A stretch of DNA of 64,000 bases from Sipunculus nudus (taxonomy: Eukaryota; Annelida; Sipuncula; Golfingiida; Sipunculidae). Numbering within the stretch: position 1 is the first letter of the stretch; each line of letters begins with the position of its first letter. This document shows positions 36,071 to 48,469 of this stretch, piece by piece. The notes under the pieces were generated by a model. It made no database searches, was not told where the DNA came from, and saw only the letters and a program-made list of their open reading frames with translations. A program made the position numbers and the translations under genes. Location of the stretch: positions 13,256,576 to 13,320,575 of the forward strand of contig CM049309.1 in the NCBI GenBank assembly GCA_026874595.1, written 5' to 3'.

Positions 36071-36559
36071 TTGTATCATCTCTGTAAATATATTTGATGT
36101 GACATTTATTTTAATTACCATCAGCAGATTAAAGCTCATTCTCCTGTAATGGTCTGCATCACTTCTTAATAAGTGCCCAGAAAAAGTTCATAAGATTATG
36201 ACAAATAAGACCTGCCTTATGTAAAGACATCAGAAATATTATCAGAAATAATATCCTAGCTTTATTATTTAATGTATTCCAAATATGAAAAGTCTTTGAG
36301 ATATTAGAAGGACAAAGTAATCAGACGGGTGTTTTGTGTGTTAAATAATAAGTTTACAACTCATAGTTTTCTCAGGTGTATCGTAATATATGCACTTCTA
36401 ATAATATTCTCCTCATACATGATATGGGTACTCTCCTATCATATGAACTAATAATTGAATAATCCATTAAAAGTGAGGTCATAAACGGGGATATCCATAG
36501 ATGCCGTCCTTTGAAGACAACAGCTTTATGGATTTTTAAATATTAATTATACCGTTCAA

Positions 36560-36845
36560 CAAAAGTGAAGACAGGGCCGGAGAGAAAGTTTACGGCATCA
36601 CTGTGTCAGTGCTGGTTGCACTGCAGGAAGCTGTGACAGGAATGCTGGTGTGGATTGAGTTCTTGTCAACACAGTTGTCGCAACCAGGTGACAAACCTAA
36701 CATCAAACCCGGACTGTCCTCGATAACATCTCACGCCTTGTCAGCAGGCCCCGCATTCTTACCTGAGGCAAATCATCAAACTTTGTGCGACTTTTTTAAT
36801 TCCCTCTACATACAGATCTATAGGGTCACACACTTAGCTTAGAGC
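36560..36845 (+). other. Unique GC-richer block, possible regulatory element
   Basis: The block stands out from AT-rich surroundings and holds a 79-codon frame with no recognisable domain. I do not call it a gene. Confidence 0.3.
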
Positions 36846-36849
36846 TCCT

Positions 36850-37545
36850 GATTCGAGCCAGAGCGCCAGACACCGCATTCTCTTGTTTATTATTGATGTA
36901 CAGAGCGGCTGTAGAATGTGTGAGCTGATACGTTCATTTATGGACTTCTCTTAATTTACTCCGTTCCCCCTCTTCCTTTGGACAAGGTACACATACTTAT
37001 TAATACATGAAACTATCAAAGATTTTGTGCTTAAGAATAAAGGGCATATGTATTGAATAATGTATAGTAAATCCCCGGGATTTCACTTTTAATCAGTGGA
37101 AAGTTGTGTATGTGCTTCTGTCCAGCTGGGACCGCATATTAGTAAGTGGAACATATTTCTCAAGTACCTCTATTCATATTATACAAAACTTAAAAACCTT
37201 CATAATGATAGAACAATTGCCTAATGTCAATGTTTAATGGAAATTGTGCTGGCTTTTGGCTGAATATCTGTTGAAGAAGAGCCCTGTTGGTCGTAGGCCA
37301 CCCTGCTTTAAAGAATGCTAATTGATACGTTGCTGACTTACCTAATTTTCATTAAAGTATGTACATCTGTAGAATTTCCATTTTAGTTCGGGACTTTACG
37401 TGACAGGGCGGTATCATACGCTTCCTATCATTTAATTTTCATGTTCTGGCGTCACTCAGGCCCGGTGTCTATATATGGCACACATGGGTCCTGAGTGTGT
37501 CAATCATCCAAGTGCTTGTTATAACATCGAGGAACCCCATAAAGA
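36850..37545. other. Unique sequence, nothing recognised
   Basis: No coding frame, RNA or repeat family is seen. Confidence 0.4.
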
Positions 37546-37549
37546 CTCA

Positions 37550-37725
37550 CAAGGTTGTGAATGATACGTGTCTGTGGGGCACAGACTTCCCATTAAGCCT
37601 ACAGGGCCTCATCCTCCGTGGGGCCGACCGTAAAAAAATCTCACATCTCTTCGGCTGAGATTTGAACCCACGACCTCCCGGCTTTAAGTCCTTTGCTCTA
37701 TTCCCTAGAGTTCGCAGAAACCGGT
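37550..37725 (-). mobile_element. tRNA-Leu/Ser-like SINE
   Basis: On the minus strand GACTTAAAGCC, then GGTCGTGGGTTCAAATCTC (B box inverse at 37657-37668), fits a class II tRNA head. The body runs through a short T run and a GGCCCCACGG stretch to about 37550. The A box is degenerate and no acceptor pairing is kept, so it is not a working tRNA gene. Confidence 0.65.
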
Positions 37726-37924
37726 AAGAATTAGGAAAGTCTGCATTAAAATCTTTAAAAAGATCATGTACGTCGCACACAAGAAACCCTTGCACATGAA
37801 ATATCTTCAGCGGTGAAAATGCAGTTAAATTTTTCTAAGTAATACGCTGCATGAACAAGCAATTATTTGGCTATTTTTTTTGTCAGATCTGTGTATATGT
37901 ATGTATATGTAAGTTCTGAGAAAG

Positions 37925-37940
37925 CCCCCCCCCCCCCCCC
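37925..37940. repeat. 16-base C homopolymer
   Basis: Uninterrupted C tract followed by GG. Confidence 0.95.
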
Positions 37941-38264
37941 GGTAAGGGTTCCTTCTGCCTCAGACCATCCCTTGTGGTATCTTCAACCTACCTATCTCCA
38001 GCGACATATATACAGAACTAAATTTGTATATATAGATAATGTTATCCTTCCAAGATGTAACCGACCCAGTCCCGAGTTCTTCTTTTCATCTCAGTGTTAT
38101 TTTATTTTTAGTGCTCTCCAGTATATTCTGATTACATATCTATTCTGAAAGAGATATTCCCAGGTATCAGCTCTTGCAATCTGTGGACTTACATTTCATT
38201 GATCCCTGGACGCTGTGCTCCGTAAACCAGACCTACCTCTGTGTAATTTCTACCCTTTTTTTTG

Positions 38265-38460
38265 CGGGTTTCACCTTTGCACCGTTATCCAATCCTTCTA
38301 GAGTACCAGAGACACACCGAGTTTCAAGATTTCATAGATAAGATCGATCTGCGGTAGCCTTTGTATAATTTCAAGTTTTTTGTCGCTCTCTTTTTGTTCT
38401 TCACCTTTACACCACTGCCCAATCCATTCAGCTTACCAGATACACTCTTCCACCCAGTGT
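38265..38460. repeat. Two divergent tandem units (about 130 bp)
   Basis: CACCTTTGCACCGTTATCCAA near 38270 and CACCTTTACACCACTGCCCAA near 38400 start two related units, each followed by an AGxxTACCAGA motif. Confidence 0.55.
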
Positions 38461-38779
38461 ATATATCAGGCATGGTACGTACCCCTTAATACAGATGTAT
38501 AATTTGCCTAAACACGTTATCTCGTGCATGGTCAACCATTAATCCTTGAAGCAAGAAGCCACATAAATTGAAGCTACAGGTCTCTAATTCTGGTTTCACC
38601 TGTAGATATCTCCCACGAACTTGCATGTGGTTTGTAATTAGAACCATGTTAGATTAAAAATTCCTTTCGGGTATATATATTCAGATTTTCGAATGTTGTA
38701 AAAATATAAACTACAGAATGGAATCTTATATTTGCATATAAACGTAATACTAGTTTATCATGAGACGCGTCCGGCTTTA

Positions 38780-39085
38780 CTTCCACATAAGCAAAAATTA
38801 GGTCAGTATGACACATTTTGCCGAATATAGGTCAATGGAACAAAAGCTAAACCTCTCGAGGACTTCCTCACCTGTGTTTTCATTCACTGATTGGTCCGAA
38901 TTCATGTGAATATTCATGGAGGTCCTTCCTAGGTGCGGATCATGAGCTGGGTCCACATCACAATCATAAGCCCATTTCTGAGAAGCCCTGAAAATTTCAT
39001 GGGACTCCGTTCAAGTTGGGAACAAACACATACACACAGACGAACGGGAATGAACGCGTATATATATTCTCCTAGCGGAGGAAAC
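38780..39085 (+). mobile_element. Helitron-like relic with CTCC-TAGC-GGAG hairpin tail
   Basis: The end carries CTCCTAGCGGAG (39069-39080) after ACACATACACACAGACGAAC. This is the layout of widespread marine-invertebrate repeats with a GGCGGAGG-type tail. The body includes CCTGAAAATTTCATGGGACT. Confidence 0.5.
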
Positions 39086-39539
39086 AAGGACGACTTTATA
39101 ATCCGAGAGCAGCAGAAATATAATAATATATAATATAAAAAATAAAAGGAGCTATCCCTCACATGCAGGAAACCCATTCCCCCTTTAGAATTATTATGTA
39201 ATTCAATTTATTTACTGACAAATTAAAGACACCGGTTAAATCAGTAAATTGACAGTTCTGTGAAATCACGTGACATGTAATGGTTATTAAATCGGTTAAT
39301 ATCATGCATTAGAAGATTAGAGACAGTTGTAAAATGTCAAATTCTGTATATTTGGTGAATCCATAATAACTTATTGGTGAACATTCTGAAATATCACCAG
39401 TGGAAATCTTGAACTTGTACTGTATAATATCAAAAAGGTTTTGAGACCCTACAATGCAAATAAGTCAACTAGACTTTGTCTTATATATATGGCCATATCT
39501 TAGTATATTTTGTTTGTATGCAGATAATTAAGACAAGGA

Positions 39540-39900
39540 GAACCCACCCATTTTTACCGGCCTTGGTCGTGGCCTGAGGATTATACAGTAAATTAGGCCA
39601 CCATGACCTAATTGCATGTCGTATCCCTAAAATTCTGAAGACCCTTTCATGGTCCATTTTTTAGCTCGATCAGCTGACTGTAAGTCAACTGAGGTATTGA
39701 AATGGCGCTTTGTCTGTCGGCCGTCCGAGCGTCCGGCCGTCCGTTAGCACGACACAAATCGTAACTGCTGGACCTAGAACTTCTAAATGAATATCCAGGG
39801 AGGTCAATAAAAAATCTCCTTGGAACCCTGAAATTAGGTCACTGCGACCTATTTCCTCAGAGCTATTGGGCTTGAAAGTACCACCCAGAATAATAATAAA
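39540..39900 (+). mobile_element. Fragment of a GTCCGTCCG-type molluscan repeat
   Basis: TAGCTCGATCAGCTGACTG, an imperfect inverted repeat, then TTTGTCTGTCGGCCGTCCG and CGTAACTGCTGGACC resemble the head of very common molluscan elements whose heads hold GTCCGTC repeats. The tail is missing. Confidence 0.5.
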
Positions 39901-40139
39901 AATTGATACAAAACCTTCAATATCTTGATAATTAATGCATGGATTGTCATGAATGTCTAGTTTTGTCAGTTCCCGAAAAGTGGTGCCCCCCCCCCCCCCA
40001 TCCTGTATTTTTTCTTATTTTTGGAATATGTTTCTAGTTTTTTACTATAAAATGACAACAATCATGTCAGTTTCTCAGCTGTGATTGCATCTAGCGTCCC
40101 AAAACCTGGTGTGTTTATTGATCACAAGTGGATGCCCCA

Positions 40140-41208
40140 TAGTGATCACCCTGTCTGTCTGTCTGTCTGTCTGTCTGTCCAACCGCCAATCCACACAAAT
40201 TTGTTTCCAGTTGATAATTCAAGGTTGGATTGACATATGGATTTCAAACTTGACTTTAATATGGCCCACCACTTAAGCAAGGCCCTATATGATTTTAGGG
40301 TCATGAGGTCAGTGGTCATGGTCACAGGACTCACTTATTTAAAAAAGAATATGGGTGCATTTTTAAGCCAAGCTTTTCATCCCAATCTTTTCATCTCGCA
40401 CATTTAGCTTACTTGCCAGTATGGGGAGAGCATAAATTAATTTGGAATGTCAAGGTCACAGGGGCCATCCGTTCACAAATTAGTTTCCAGATGATAACTC
40501 CAGTTTAGTTTGACATATTGGTTTTCAAACTTAACTTGTATATGCATCACCAATAAAGTAAGAACCGTGTCGATTTTGGAGTCCAAAGGTCATGGTCGCA
40601 GGACCCATTTCTTTAAAAAAAATGTGTATGCATTTCAAGCAAAACTTTTCATCACAAACCTTCCATCATATAGATATTGCTAACCTGCCAATAGGGGAAG
40701 ATACTATTCAATTTTGGGGTCATTGGGTCAAAGGTCAAAGTCACAGGGCCCATCCATTCACAAATTAGTTCATGGATTATAATTCTGCTTTCGATAGACA
40801 GATTAGCTTCAAACTTGATTTATTAATGACCCATCACTTAAGTAAATTCATTTTGATTTTCTGGGTCAAGGGATCAAAGTTGAAGGTCACAGGAGCCACA
40901 TCTTTAAAAAGGTTTTGGTTGCACTGTAAATCAAACTTTTCATCCCAAACCTTCCATCTTTCACACATGGCTTACTTGCCCAAAGTGATCTGTAGATTTT
41001 GAGGTTACCTGATCAGAGGCCAAGGTCACTTTTTAAAAGATTGTTACAATAATCTAAATGATGCAAGTTCAAGAATAATAAGTTCTTAGATTTTTTGGAC
41101 ACAAGGTCATTGGTTCAGGTCACAGGACTGTCATTCTGAAAAAAAATCTCTTTAAAATATCCTTATATAGACAAATTCAGCTGAGCGCCGAGGCCCATGG
41201 GTCCCTAG
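40140..41208 (+). mobile_element. Helitron-like element with (CTGT)n head, ~240-bp units, palindrome + CTAG tail
   Basis: The head GTGATCACCCTGTCTGTC includes (CTGT)7 at 40151-40179. Three or four diverged units of about 240 bp follow, each with CACAAATTAGTTTCCAG-, CACAGGRCCCAT- and AAACTTTTCATC-like phrases. The tail has GGCCCATGGGTCC (palindrome CCCATGGG at 41194-41201) and CTAG (41205-41208) followed by T. The structure parallels the element at 3541-4929 although the sequences differ. No coding capacity. Confidence 0.65.
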
Positions 41209-41209
41209 T

Positions 41210-42670
41210 TCAGGTTTTGAATATTGGTCATTTCGAATATATGTGCTTTAGTGCTTTTAGATTCTACGATAATTTAACCCCCCCCCCCCCCCAAAAAAAA
41301 AAAAAATGAGAGAGAGACTGAGAAAAAAATCATATCTGAAATAAATGTATATATGTGTATTGCTTTGAGGTCTACCCTGGTTATAAGAATATATATGTTA
41401 TGTGAAACTGTGTTCATGCTACACGGATATCAGTGTTTATGCATGAGGGGGTTTGTATATGTATATATATATATAAAATTCTATACGATAAATCACAATT
41501 AGCTATACAAACACACCTTGTACCTGTACTCGTGGCACTTGTATCGCACTGAAAGAGAGGTCCCATTAACCCGGTGCCTGAACGGAAACCCTCCGTTTAT
41601 ACACGTACTTGCTATTCTCTCCTTATCATTATTATTTCGTCTCTCAGGATATATAAATAGAAGGAAAAATGCTTAACTTGGGCTTTCATTGACCACGCTT
41701 GCATGGATACACAAACAAAACTTACAGGAGTGGCTACATTTGTAAAAATAAAGAAAAAGGTTTTTGGAAATGGGAAAACCAATGACGAAGCCCTTGTGTA
41801 TAGTTTCAAGGTCAAGCGCGAGACTGTGTATTAATAATATATACTGCACGGTCTAAATTTTGGTAGATCTACTTTTATTGCTTTTAGTGACGCAAAACCT
41901 GCATTATCAATAAAAACATATTCCAAAATTTGTCCGTAGCTATATAGAGCGGGAGGTGTCCTTTTCCAGACGCTGTCACGGCATGACAGACGATCTATAC
42001 CGGTGTAACAGACCAGGTTATACCCCTGCCCATTTTACAACCTGCATGGTATAAGATAGCAACGGCCTAACTAAACCCCGTGGCGAATTTTAAAGACAGA
42101 ACTGACAAATTGGTGTAAACATAAGTTTGTAGTAATAAAAATAATGAGGTATATTCTAACTGAAAGGGTATACATGAATTGAAAAATTATATACCCATTT
42201 ATATACTTAACATAATTTTATTTTAAAAAATTATGTTAAACAATACATTTCATGCACAAGTATATTACAAACAAATGGGTATATCCCAGCCTGACAGGGG
42301 CTATAAAATGGACTATAGGACAAAAAAACTCCACGGTAATAATTTGGGCTTGCCCATATTTATATATTCCTTGGTTATAGTTTGATCTAGACCAAATTAT
42401 ACCCAGATATAAAATCGAGGGGGCTACTCTTGCCTGCTACATCGGATTACAAATTCACATATTCATGTCGTGTGAGTCACTGGTTGTTTCTGTATCAATT
42501 TACCGATGTAGGAAGGTACCATTGGCGTATATTTTATTTAAAAGGGAGGATATAATGGTCTCCATGTCATATTTACGGGACAAGGCCTCCCTCGAATTTA
42601 AATAAATAACTACGTGACGTGATGCTTGGGTGACCCGTGTAAAGCCAGTTCCGAGGGCGGGTCCTGGATT
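41210..42670. other. Mixed unique sequence, nothing recognised
   Basis: A C15 tract at 41278-41292 is followed by an A tract. GGGTATA/TATACCC phrases recur at about 42000-42420 without a clear unit. No gene is supported. Confidence 0.35.
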
Positions 42671-42671
42671 A

Positions 42672-42785
42672 TTATTTCCGAAAGGGAGGTTATGTTTTCA
42701 CACATTTTTTATTCATAAAATTATGGTGCGGATTGGGGTGGAAAGGGCGATGGGAGTGTCTTGGCGGAGGAATGCGCTCTACTTA
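42672..42785 (+). mobile_element. Fragment with GGGAGGTTATG head and CTTGGCGGAGG tail
   Basis: AAGGGAGGTTATGTTTTCAC near 42683 and TCTTGGCGGAGGAATGCGCT near 42760 are hallmarks of a very widespread invertebrate repeat. This copy is short. Confidence 0.5.
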
Positions 42786-42879
42786 TAGTCCTATATTCTA
42801 GCTGACAGGTAACGTCATCTAAGAACAACGTTTGGACAGAAAAAAAATATGTGGTACCATTAATATTAATCGCTCTCCA

Positions 42880-43027
<148 letters not shown>

Positions 43028-43114
43028 GCACACACGTTTAAGAAAGAGGAATACCAGTAATGTTAATACGTTAATGTTAAAACAGGAATATTTTTATGTA
43101 TACATAGACTTCAT

Positions 43115-43247
43115 GTTGGACTGGCCAAAAGTGGTCTTATGTCACAAGTGTTCTTATTCTAGACAGGTCAGTTGTAACCGAGGTGAATGCTTTCGGTTCA
43201 CCCCAGGGTGGTCTTATTGGAAAGGTGGTCTTTCAGACAGGTTTCAT
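43115..43247 (+). mobile_element. MITE copy of the 751-929 family abutting an AT microsatellite
   Basis: GACTGGCCAAAAGTGGTCTTA, ACAGGTCAGTTGTAACC, TGAATGCTTTCGGTTCACCC and the tail AAAGGTGGTCTTTCAGACAG align in order with 751-929. The left terminus is eroded. The right terminus (GGTTTCAT) runs directly into TA repeats at 43247. Confidence 0.75.
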
Positions 43248-43319
43248 TATATATATATATATATGTCATTTATATATATATATATATATATGTGTGGGGG
43301 GGGGGCCTCAACAATGTGT

Positions 43320-43967
43320 GCCTGCATGTGCGTTTCAGATATATGAAAGTGAGAGAGGTATCGCCCAGGCGTTAATCTGTTTGTTCTCCAGTAATCTGTC
43401 AGTGTCGTCTGCTGATGGTTCGCACATGTTTAATTTCCCGTTGGTGTCCAGTGCCACAGGATGACCAATGTCCATCGGCTGACCCTGGGGTTGACCGTTT
43501 GGCCGACACAAACGTTTCCGGTGCCGCAGACGTTGTGTCAACAGTCGACAGTCACGTCCCGGTGTGTGACGTTCTTGTTAACGTTAAAGTGTCGCCCACC
43601 TGCGATGTGGCATTTATTAGCCTATATCAGAGTCTTTATAATAATAATGGTTTGATCGAAGCTTGACACACATCGTCCATTCCGCTGTGTATACAGTCTC
43701 AGAACGTCATAGGAGTGCCATGGGTTCAGGAATGTGTCCAAGTCCACAAACCCGTCCGTTCAGTTAATACTGTTTTTATATCTGATATCTCGTGCACAAG
43801 ATCGAATATAGTTTGAGATTCCTGAGTGTATAGCCGCATGTCTGTCCGGTTGTCTGTCTGTCCCTCTGTTTCTTGCGTGTTTCTTTCCCACACTCCAACG
43901 CACAGAGCTTAGACAGGAAAAGATTGATATAAGTTTAACATCAGGTAACGTGCATAAACTCTCTCTC

Positions 43968-44022
<55 letters not shown>

Positions 44023-44370
44023 AGCAAACACGTAGACGAAAGCAAGGCAAGCAAACCCATCCTATAACAAACTGCCTTACAAATTCCTGTCGACAGAGAT
44101 GTCACGTGTCTGTGTGTTTGAGCCCGTTAATTAATTGATAGCATTACTCGTGTCACCAAAATCGGAATCTAAACAGCTGATAATTCAGTTGTCATACATG
44201 TATCGTGTTGTGTGGGATTGTTTGCCGTCATAAGCGTGAAGTGAGGCATTTAGCTTTAGGTGGAGAGTGACGCCCGTGTCACTTAGGTAACGTTAAGCTG
44301 TATATAGTAAAGTACACGACATCCCGAGCTAAAAACTCAACCTCTCTCAGTCATTAAATGTAATGACAAT
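43320..44370. other. CpG-richer unique sequence with short CT/CA repeats
   Basis: 43380-43660 is unique-looking with several overlapping short frames, none recognisable. A CT then CA tract lies at about 43963-44025. Confidence 0.35.
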
Positions 44371-44375
44371 TTTTG

Positions 44376-44377
<2 letters not shown>

Positions 44378-44437
<60 letters not shown>

Positions 44438-44594
44438 GCTATATTGGAACAGACGGTGTCCATATAAACGATTTTTGCCATTATTTAATTCAAATGACGA
44501 TGTTCAGATAGACCATGAATACGCGGTTGAACGATGTTCATTTTTAATGAAATATAACCAAAGACGAGCTCTTTGAATATATATTTTATTTAGC

Positions 44595-44643
<49 letters not shown>
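44378..44643. repeat. Two (AT)n microsatellites flanking 160 bp of unique DNA
   Basis: AT runs at 44378-44434 and 44596-44643. Confidence 0.97.
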
Positions 44644-44644
<1 letters not shown>

Positions 44645-44646
<2 letters not shown>

Positions 44647-45470
44647 GCATGTAAGCGGTTTGTGGGTTTATTTATTCGACCGGCCCTGATCGTGGGCGAA
44701 ATTATGTGAAGTCATTAAAAGGTCATTCGTTTACCAGTTATAACGAAACAGAGTGACAACTGTATGTACATGTACCTTGAAGAGAAAAAGAAAATGTCAT
44801 TTTTCTGAACTATTGAAGTGTACTTTCCTTCTATTCATGTCAAACCAGGGGATACTTCTAAATTTGAAACAGGTCAAATTTTATTCTCATCCCTTCGCTG
44901 CGTGTGTGTTTGTAATATCTGCATGCGCGTATAATAAACATGGTATATAGAATACATATGTTATACATAATATATATAGCTATATATACATAAAACCAAG
45001 AAATTGTCATTTAAGTCCGAAGTAACCGACTTTATGTGCAGCGTTGAATGACGGCATAATGCAAGGTCAGTCGAAATGCGAATAAATTGTTATTTATTTT
45101 GCATGGAGTCTCTGTTATTTGTCGTGGTGTAGATAGTAATCCCCAGTCGAGAATGCACATGATTTACGTTATCTCACTTGTCACGTCGCGTGCACCTGGA
45201 ACTGAAACAGGAGCGCCGACCAAGCCGGATGGCTTCATTCAAGCGTGTAACAATAAATAACATCAAATCGTCACGACGCCAGCTTACATCATGCAGCGTT
45301 CAGGGCTTATATATAGTCTAATACGGCTTGTTCAATATATACATATATAGATTGAACTGACCGGGGGATTTTACTCTTTAGAAATGAAATTGAGAAAAGT
45401 GTCATAGACTGTCTTGGTTTTATCAAGAATGTGATCTTCCTCTATAGAATAAGCAAAAGGACTGCGTGCA
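44645..45470. other. Unique sequence, nothing recognised
   Basis: No coding frame or RNA is seen. CpGs are frequent at 45130-45310. Confidence 0.35.
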
Positions 45471-45472
45471 TG

Positions 45473-45685
<213 letters not shown>

Positions 45686-45784
45686 CTGTATATATATATT
45701 AGTTTTATATTTATATACCGCTTTATGCATGAATTTTGCAGTTGATGGCAGTTTAGGCTGGAAAACATTTATACATTTGGCTGA

Positions 45785-46180
45785 GAATGCATGCCGTGCT
45801 ATATATTTTAATTGCCCCTAATGCGTGCCATGCAGATAGCCATTATCAGGCAGTTATAGATGGCGACACAATCCCTGTGGGAATACCCCAAATCCTTTCA
45901 CCATTTACAGAAAGTTTTAAGGGCGAGCGTTTGATCATCGATTTGCAGGGCTCGGTCTTAAGACTTCGAGTGCGCGCTGGCTGTCACGTGCACTGTATGG
46001 ATAGGACCGGGGCGTTGATAAATTAGACGCACTGGGGTTGTACGTGAGCCATCTGCCGCGCTATTATATTTTGCCCGGAGCTTCCACTTAATAACCGCCT
46101 TTACGCGCAGATTAAACGCTGCCCATGCCAAGTTTAGCAAAAAGCACGAATTAAAGGCCCATATGGCCGTCATAAGTCAG
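45785..46180. promoter_or_regulatory. Unique CpG-rich block, candidate SoxC-domain enhancer
   Basis: The block is free of recognisable repeats and has higher GC and CpG than its surroundings, with TGGATAGGACC, GCGCGCTGGCTGTCACGTG and TAATTAG-poor but E-box-like content. It lies 8.5-9 kb upstream of SoxC. Function is inferred from composition and position only. Confidence 0.3.
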
Positions 46181-46199
46181 AAGATATATATCTATGATA

Positions 46200-46875
46200 T
46201 AAAATTTTAAAGCTATACGGGCCGTTGGGAGTTTTAACTGAAGCACACTTAATGGGGCATTTTCGTGCCATGTTGCATGCGCCGGAGAAATCTATACTCA
46301 GAAATATAATAGCTTAGATAGTGTTTCACTATTTTTTGACGGGGGACTCTGATTAAGGGGGTCCTACTGGATGTAAAGAATAAAAACTTGCTTGAAATTC
46401 ACCTGTGGTTAAATGTATATTTAATTTGAAAGTAATATTATGCAATTACTATCACTTTCACGTTGAGTATTATATTAAGGCCACACCGACGATTTCAGTG
46501 TCGTTAGGCCCGGCCTTTTTACACCTGGCCTTCCTGGGTTGTTATTTCTCGTGCGTATTTTTTTCTCAACTTCACTTGTTGGAGAATATAAACATATGTA
46601 TATATAGCGGAACTTTTCTGCTGCAAATGACCTCCCTGGGGAACGAGAGCTCGCTCTGGTGGTCAACACCTCTGCCAAGGGTCCAATTCGTGAACTGTCA
46701 AGTTTTGTATCCAGCCCATTACATCATACACACCATAATACCTAAACTCCTGTGAAAGGAAATATGCTAGCATATACTGACTGTTAACATATTAAGGTTT
46801 ATTTAAAAAAAAATCGTTTTATCTGAGACTTGAAGCGCATCAGTGACTCATTCATGATAAAGTGTGTGCATATAT
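46200..46875. other. Unique sequence with a 116-codon open frame, not called a gene
   Basis: The frame at 46405-46755 has no recognisable domain and an overlapping frame on the other strand. Confidence 0.35.
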
Positions 46876-46879
46876 GTGA

Positions 46880-46880
<1 letters not shown>

Positions 46881-46960
<80 letters not shown>

Positions 46961-46966
46961 AGAGAG
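46881..46966. repeat. (TA)n-(GA)n compound microsatellite
   Basis: TA 46881-46916 followed by GA to about 46966. Confidence 0.97.
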
Positions 46967-47159
46967 CATGCTTATTGCTTATTATTTCAAACTCGCTATG
47001 TTTATTTATTCTCCTTTACTTCGTTGTTTTAAGATTGTAGCTACCTGGCCATGCATAAACCTTTCTTGAAAAAATAAAATGGTCATAAAGGTGCTGCAAA
47101 CTGCGGCCTAGTTCCACCACCCACCCCAATCCATCTCCATTTCCAAAACCTAGCTTTGA

Positions 47160-47350
47160 TTACACCGGAGCATGTGACCTGGTTTTTTTAATCTGTTCAG
47201 AGCCGGTCAAGAGGAAATAGGCACGTGCTGTCGCGTGCGGCGCATGCACGCGCCGTGTGACCTCCAGGGCAGACGACACTTCCAAAGCCTCATTACTGCG
47301 CCAACCCGCTGTGTCTCTATGGAAACGCGATACAGCCGCCATTATCACAG
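47160..47350. promoter_or_regulatory. Unique CpG-rich block with CACGTG E-box
   Basis: CACGTG at 47222-47227 is followed by CpG-rich text (TCGCGTGCGGCGCATGCACG) and TCTATGGAAACGCGATAC. Candidate cis-regulatory element by composition only. Confidence 0.3.
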
Positions 47351-47629
47351 TATATTAATCTTATTTATAGATAATCATCCCCAAGTGACCAAATTGGCAA
47401 GAGGTCAGCAAATGAGCTGGGCAAAATCCGTGCTTTTTTTGTAGTGTCATTTTGGCATGAAGCTCCATGCGAAATATACCAAATTATCTTCATTCAATGA
47501 GTTTATAACTATTTCAGATTTGGCATACTTAGAAGTTGGCATTTATATACAAGAACATCTGAACATGTGTGTGCATAGCATATATAATCAGCTCCACGGG
47601 TGTTCATTTTAAGTATACATTTAGTGGCA

Positions 47630-48060
47630 CCATTTTTGGAGGGATTGGATGGCCAGTGCATGCTCAGAATGACTCGTGTCACATCGCTATAATCACCGCT
47701 GTCACCAGGCCCTTCGCTTATTGGTCGCTGGTGGCGGCAGCTGCCGCTGGTCGCGTGTCGCAATTGATTGACACTCATCTATGAGCAGCTGCCCCTGACG
47801 TCACAGTGGAAGAAAAACTAGCACGCGCAGTATACTTTTATGCCTAAACACTGTGCCATGTTTGTCCTGCCAAGCAGCGCAGACTTTTGGAGTTGCCGAC
47901 CGCAAGATGCGAGGCAGGTCCCAGAAAATGTGTCATGTGAACAGACGCGCGCCTATTGTAGTCCATGCGTGCTGTGCGCTGTGGCTGCTGATGCCAGCGT
48001 GAATGCGTGGCTCACCTGTCAAATTACCAATAGTCATGGCAACATCAGGGTGTAATGACG
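47630..48060. promoter_or_regulatory. Unique motif-dense block with palindromic E-box and CRE
   Basis: A perfect 14-bp palindrome GCGGCAGCTGCCGC (47734-47747) holds a CAGCTG E-box. A second CAGCTG (47786-47791) lies five bases before a perfect CRE TGACGTCA (47796-47803). The E-box can bind bHLH proteins and the CRE bZIP proteins. Candidate enhancer about 6.8 kb upstream of SoxC. Confidence 0.4.
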
Positions 48061-48127
48061 AATATACCACCCGGCCGATTAAACAGCACCAACATACATA
48101 TTGCCTGCGCACACGTTTTTTTATATA

Positions 48128-48200
48128 CCCCCCCCCCCCCCGCCCCCGCAAAAAAATGAGAGGGAGATTGATATAAATCTAATAAATTATATAAATATAA

Positions 48201-48250
<50 letters not shown>
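48128..48250. repeat. C14 tract and (AT)n microsatellite
   Basis: C tract 48128-48141; AT repeat 48206-48250. Confidence 0.97.
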
Positions 48251-48254
<4 letters not shown>

Positions 48255-48469
48255 GTACGTATGCACACAAGGGAAGATGCTAGGCCTATAGGTAATGTTT
48301 CAGATGTTAACATTTTATGAATTTGAAGAATGTACTGTTAGCGTCCCTTATGTTTATTAGCGCAAGCGATTTGTCAGGTGGTTTCACTGTTATCGATGGC
48401 CTCTTTAATTTTGTATTTTACATTTTCGCTTTCCTTTGAAAGCCTTGATTTTATGTTCCCCGCAGGCTT

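Noticed and set aside
36603-36842. 79-codon frame resembling a soluble protein
   Set aside because: No family recognised and no splice or promoter support; kept only as a unique block.
37640-37720. tRNA-Leu gene on the minus strand
   Set aside because: The B box is good but the A box and acceptor pairing are degraded and a SINE body follows.
46405-46755. 116-codon frame upstream of SoxC
   Set aside because: No recognisable domain, low-complexity hydrophobic composition, and an overlapping frame on the opposite strand; length is near chance for the region.
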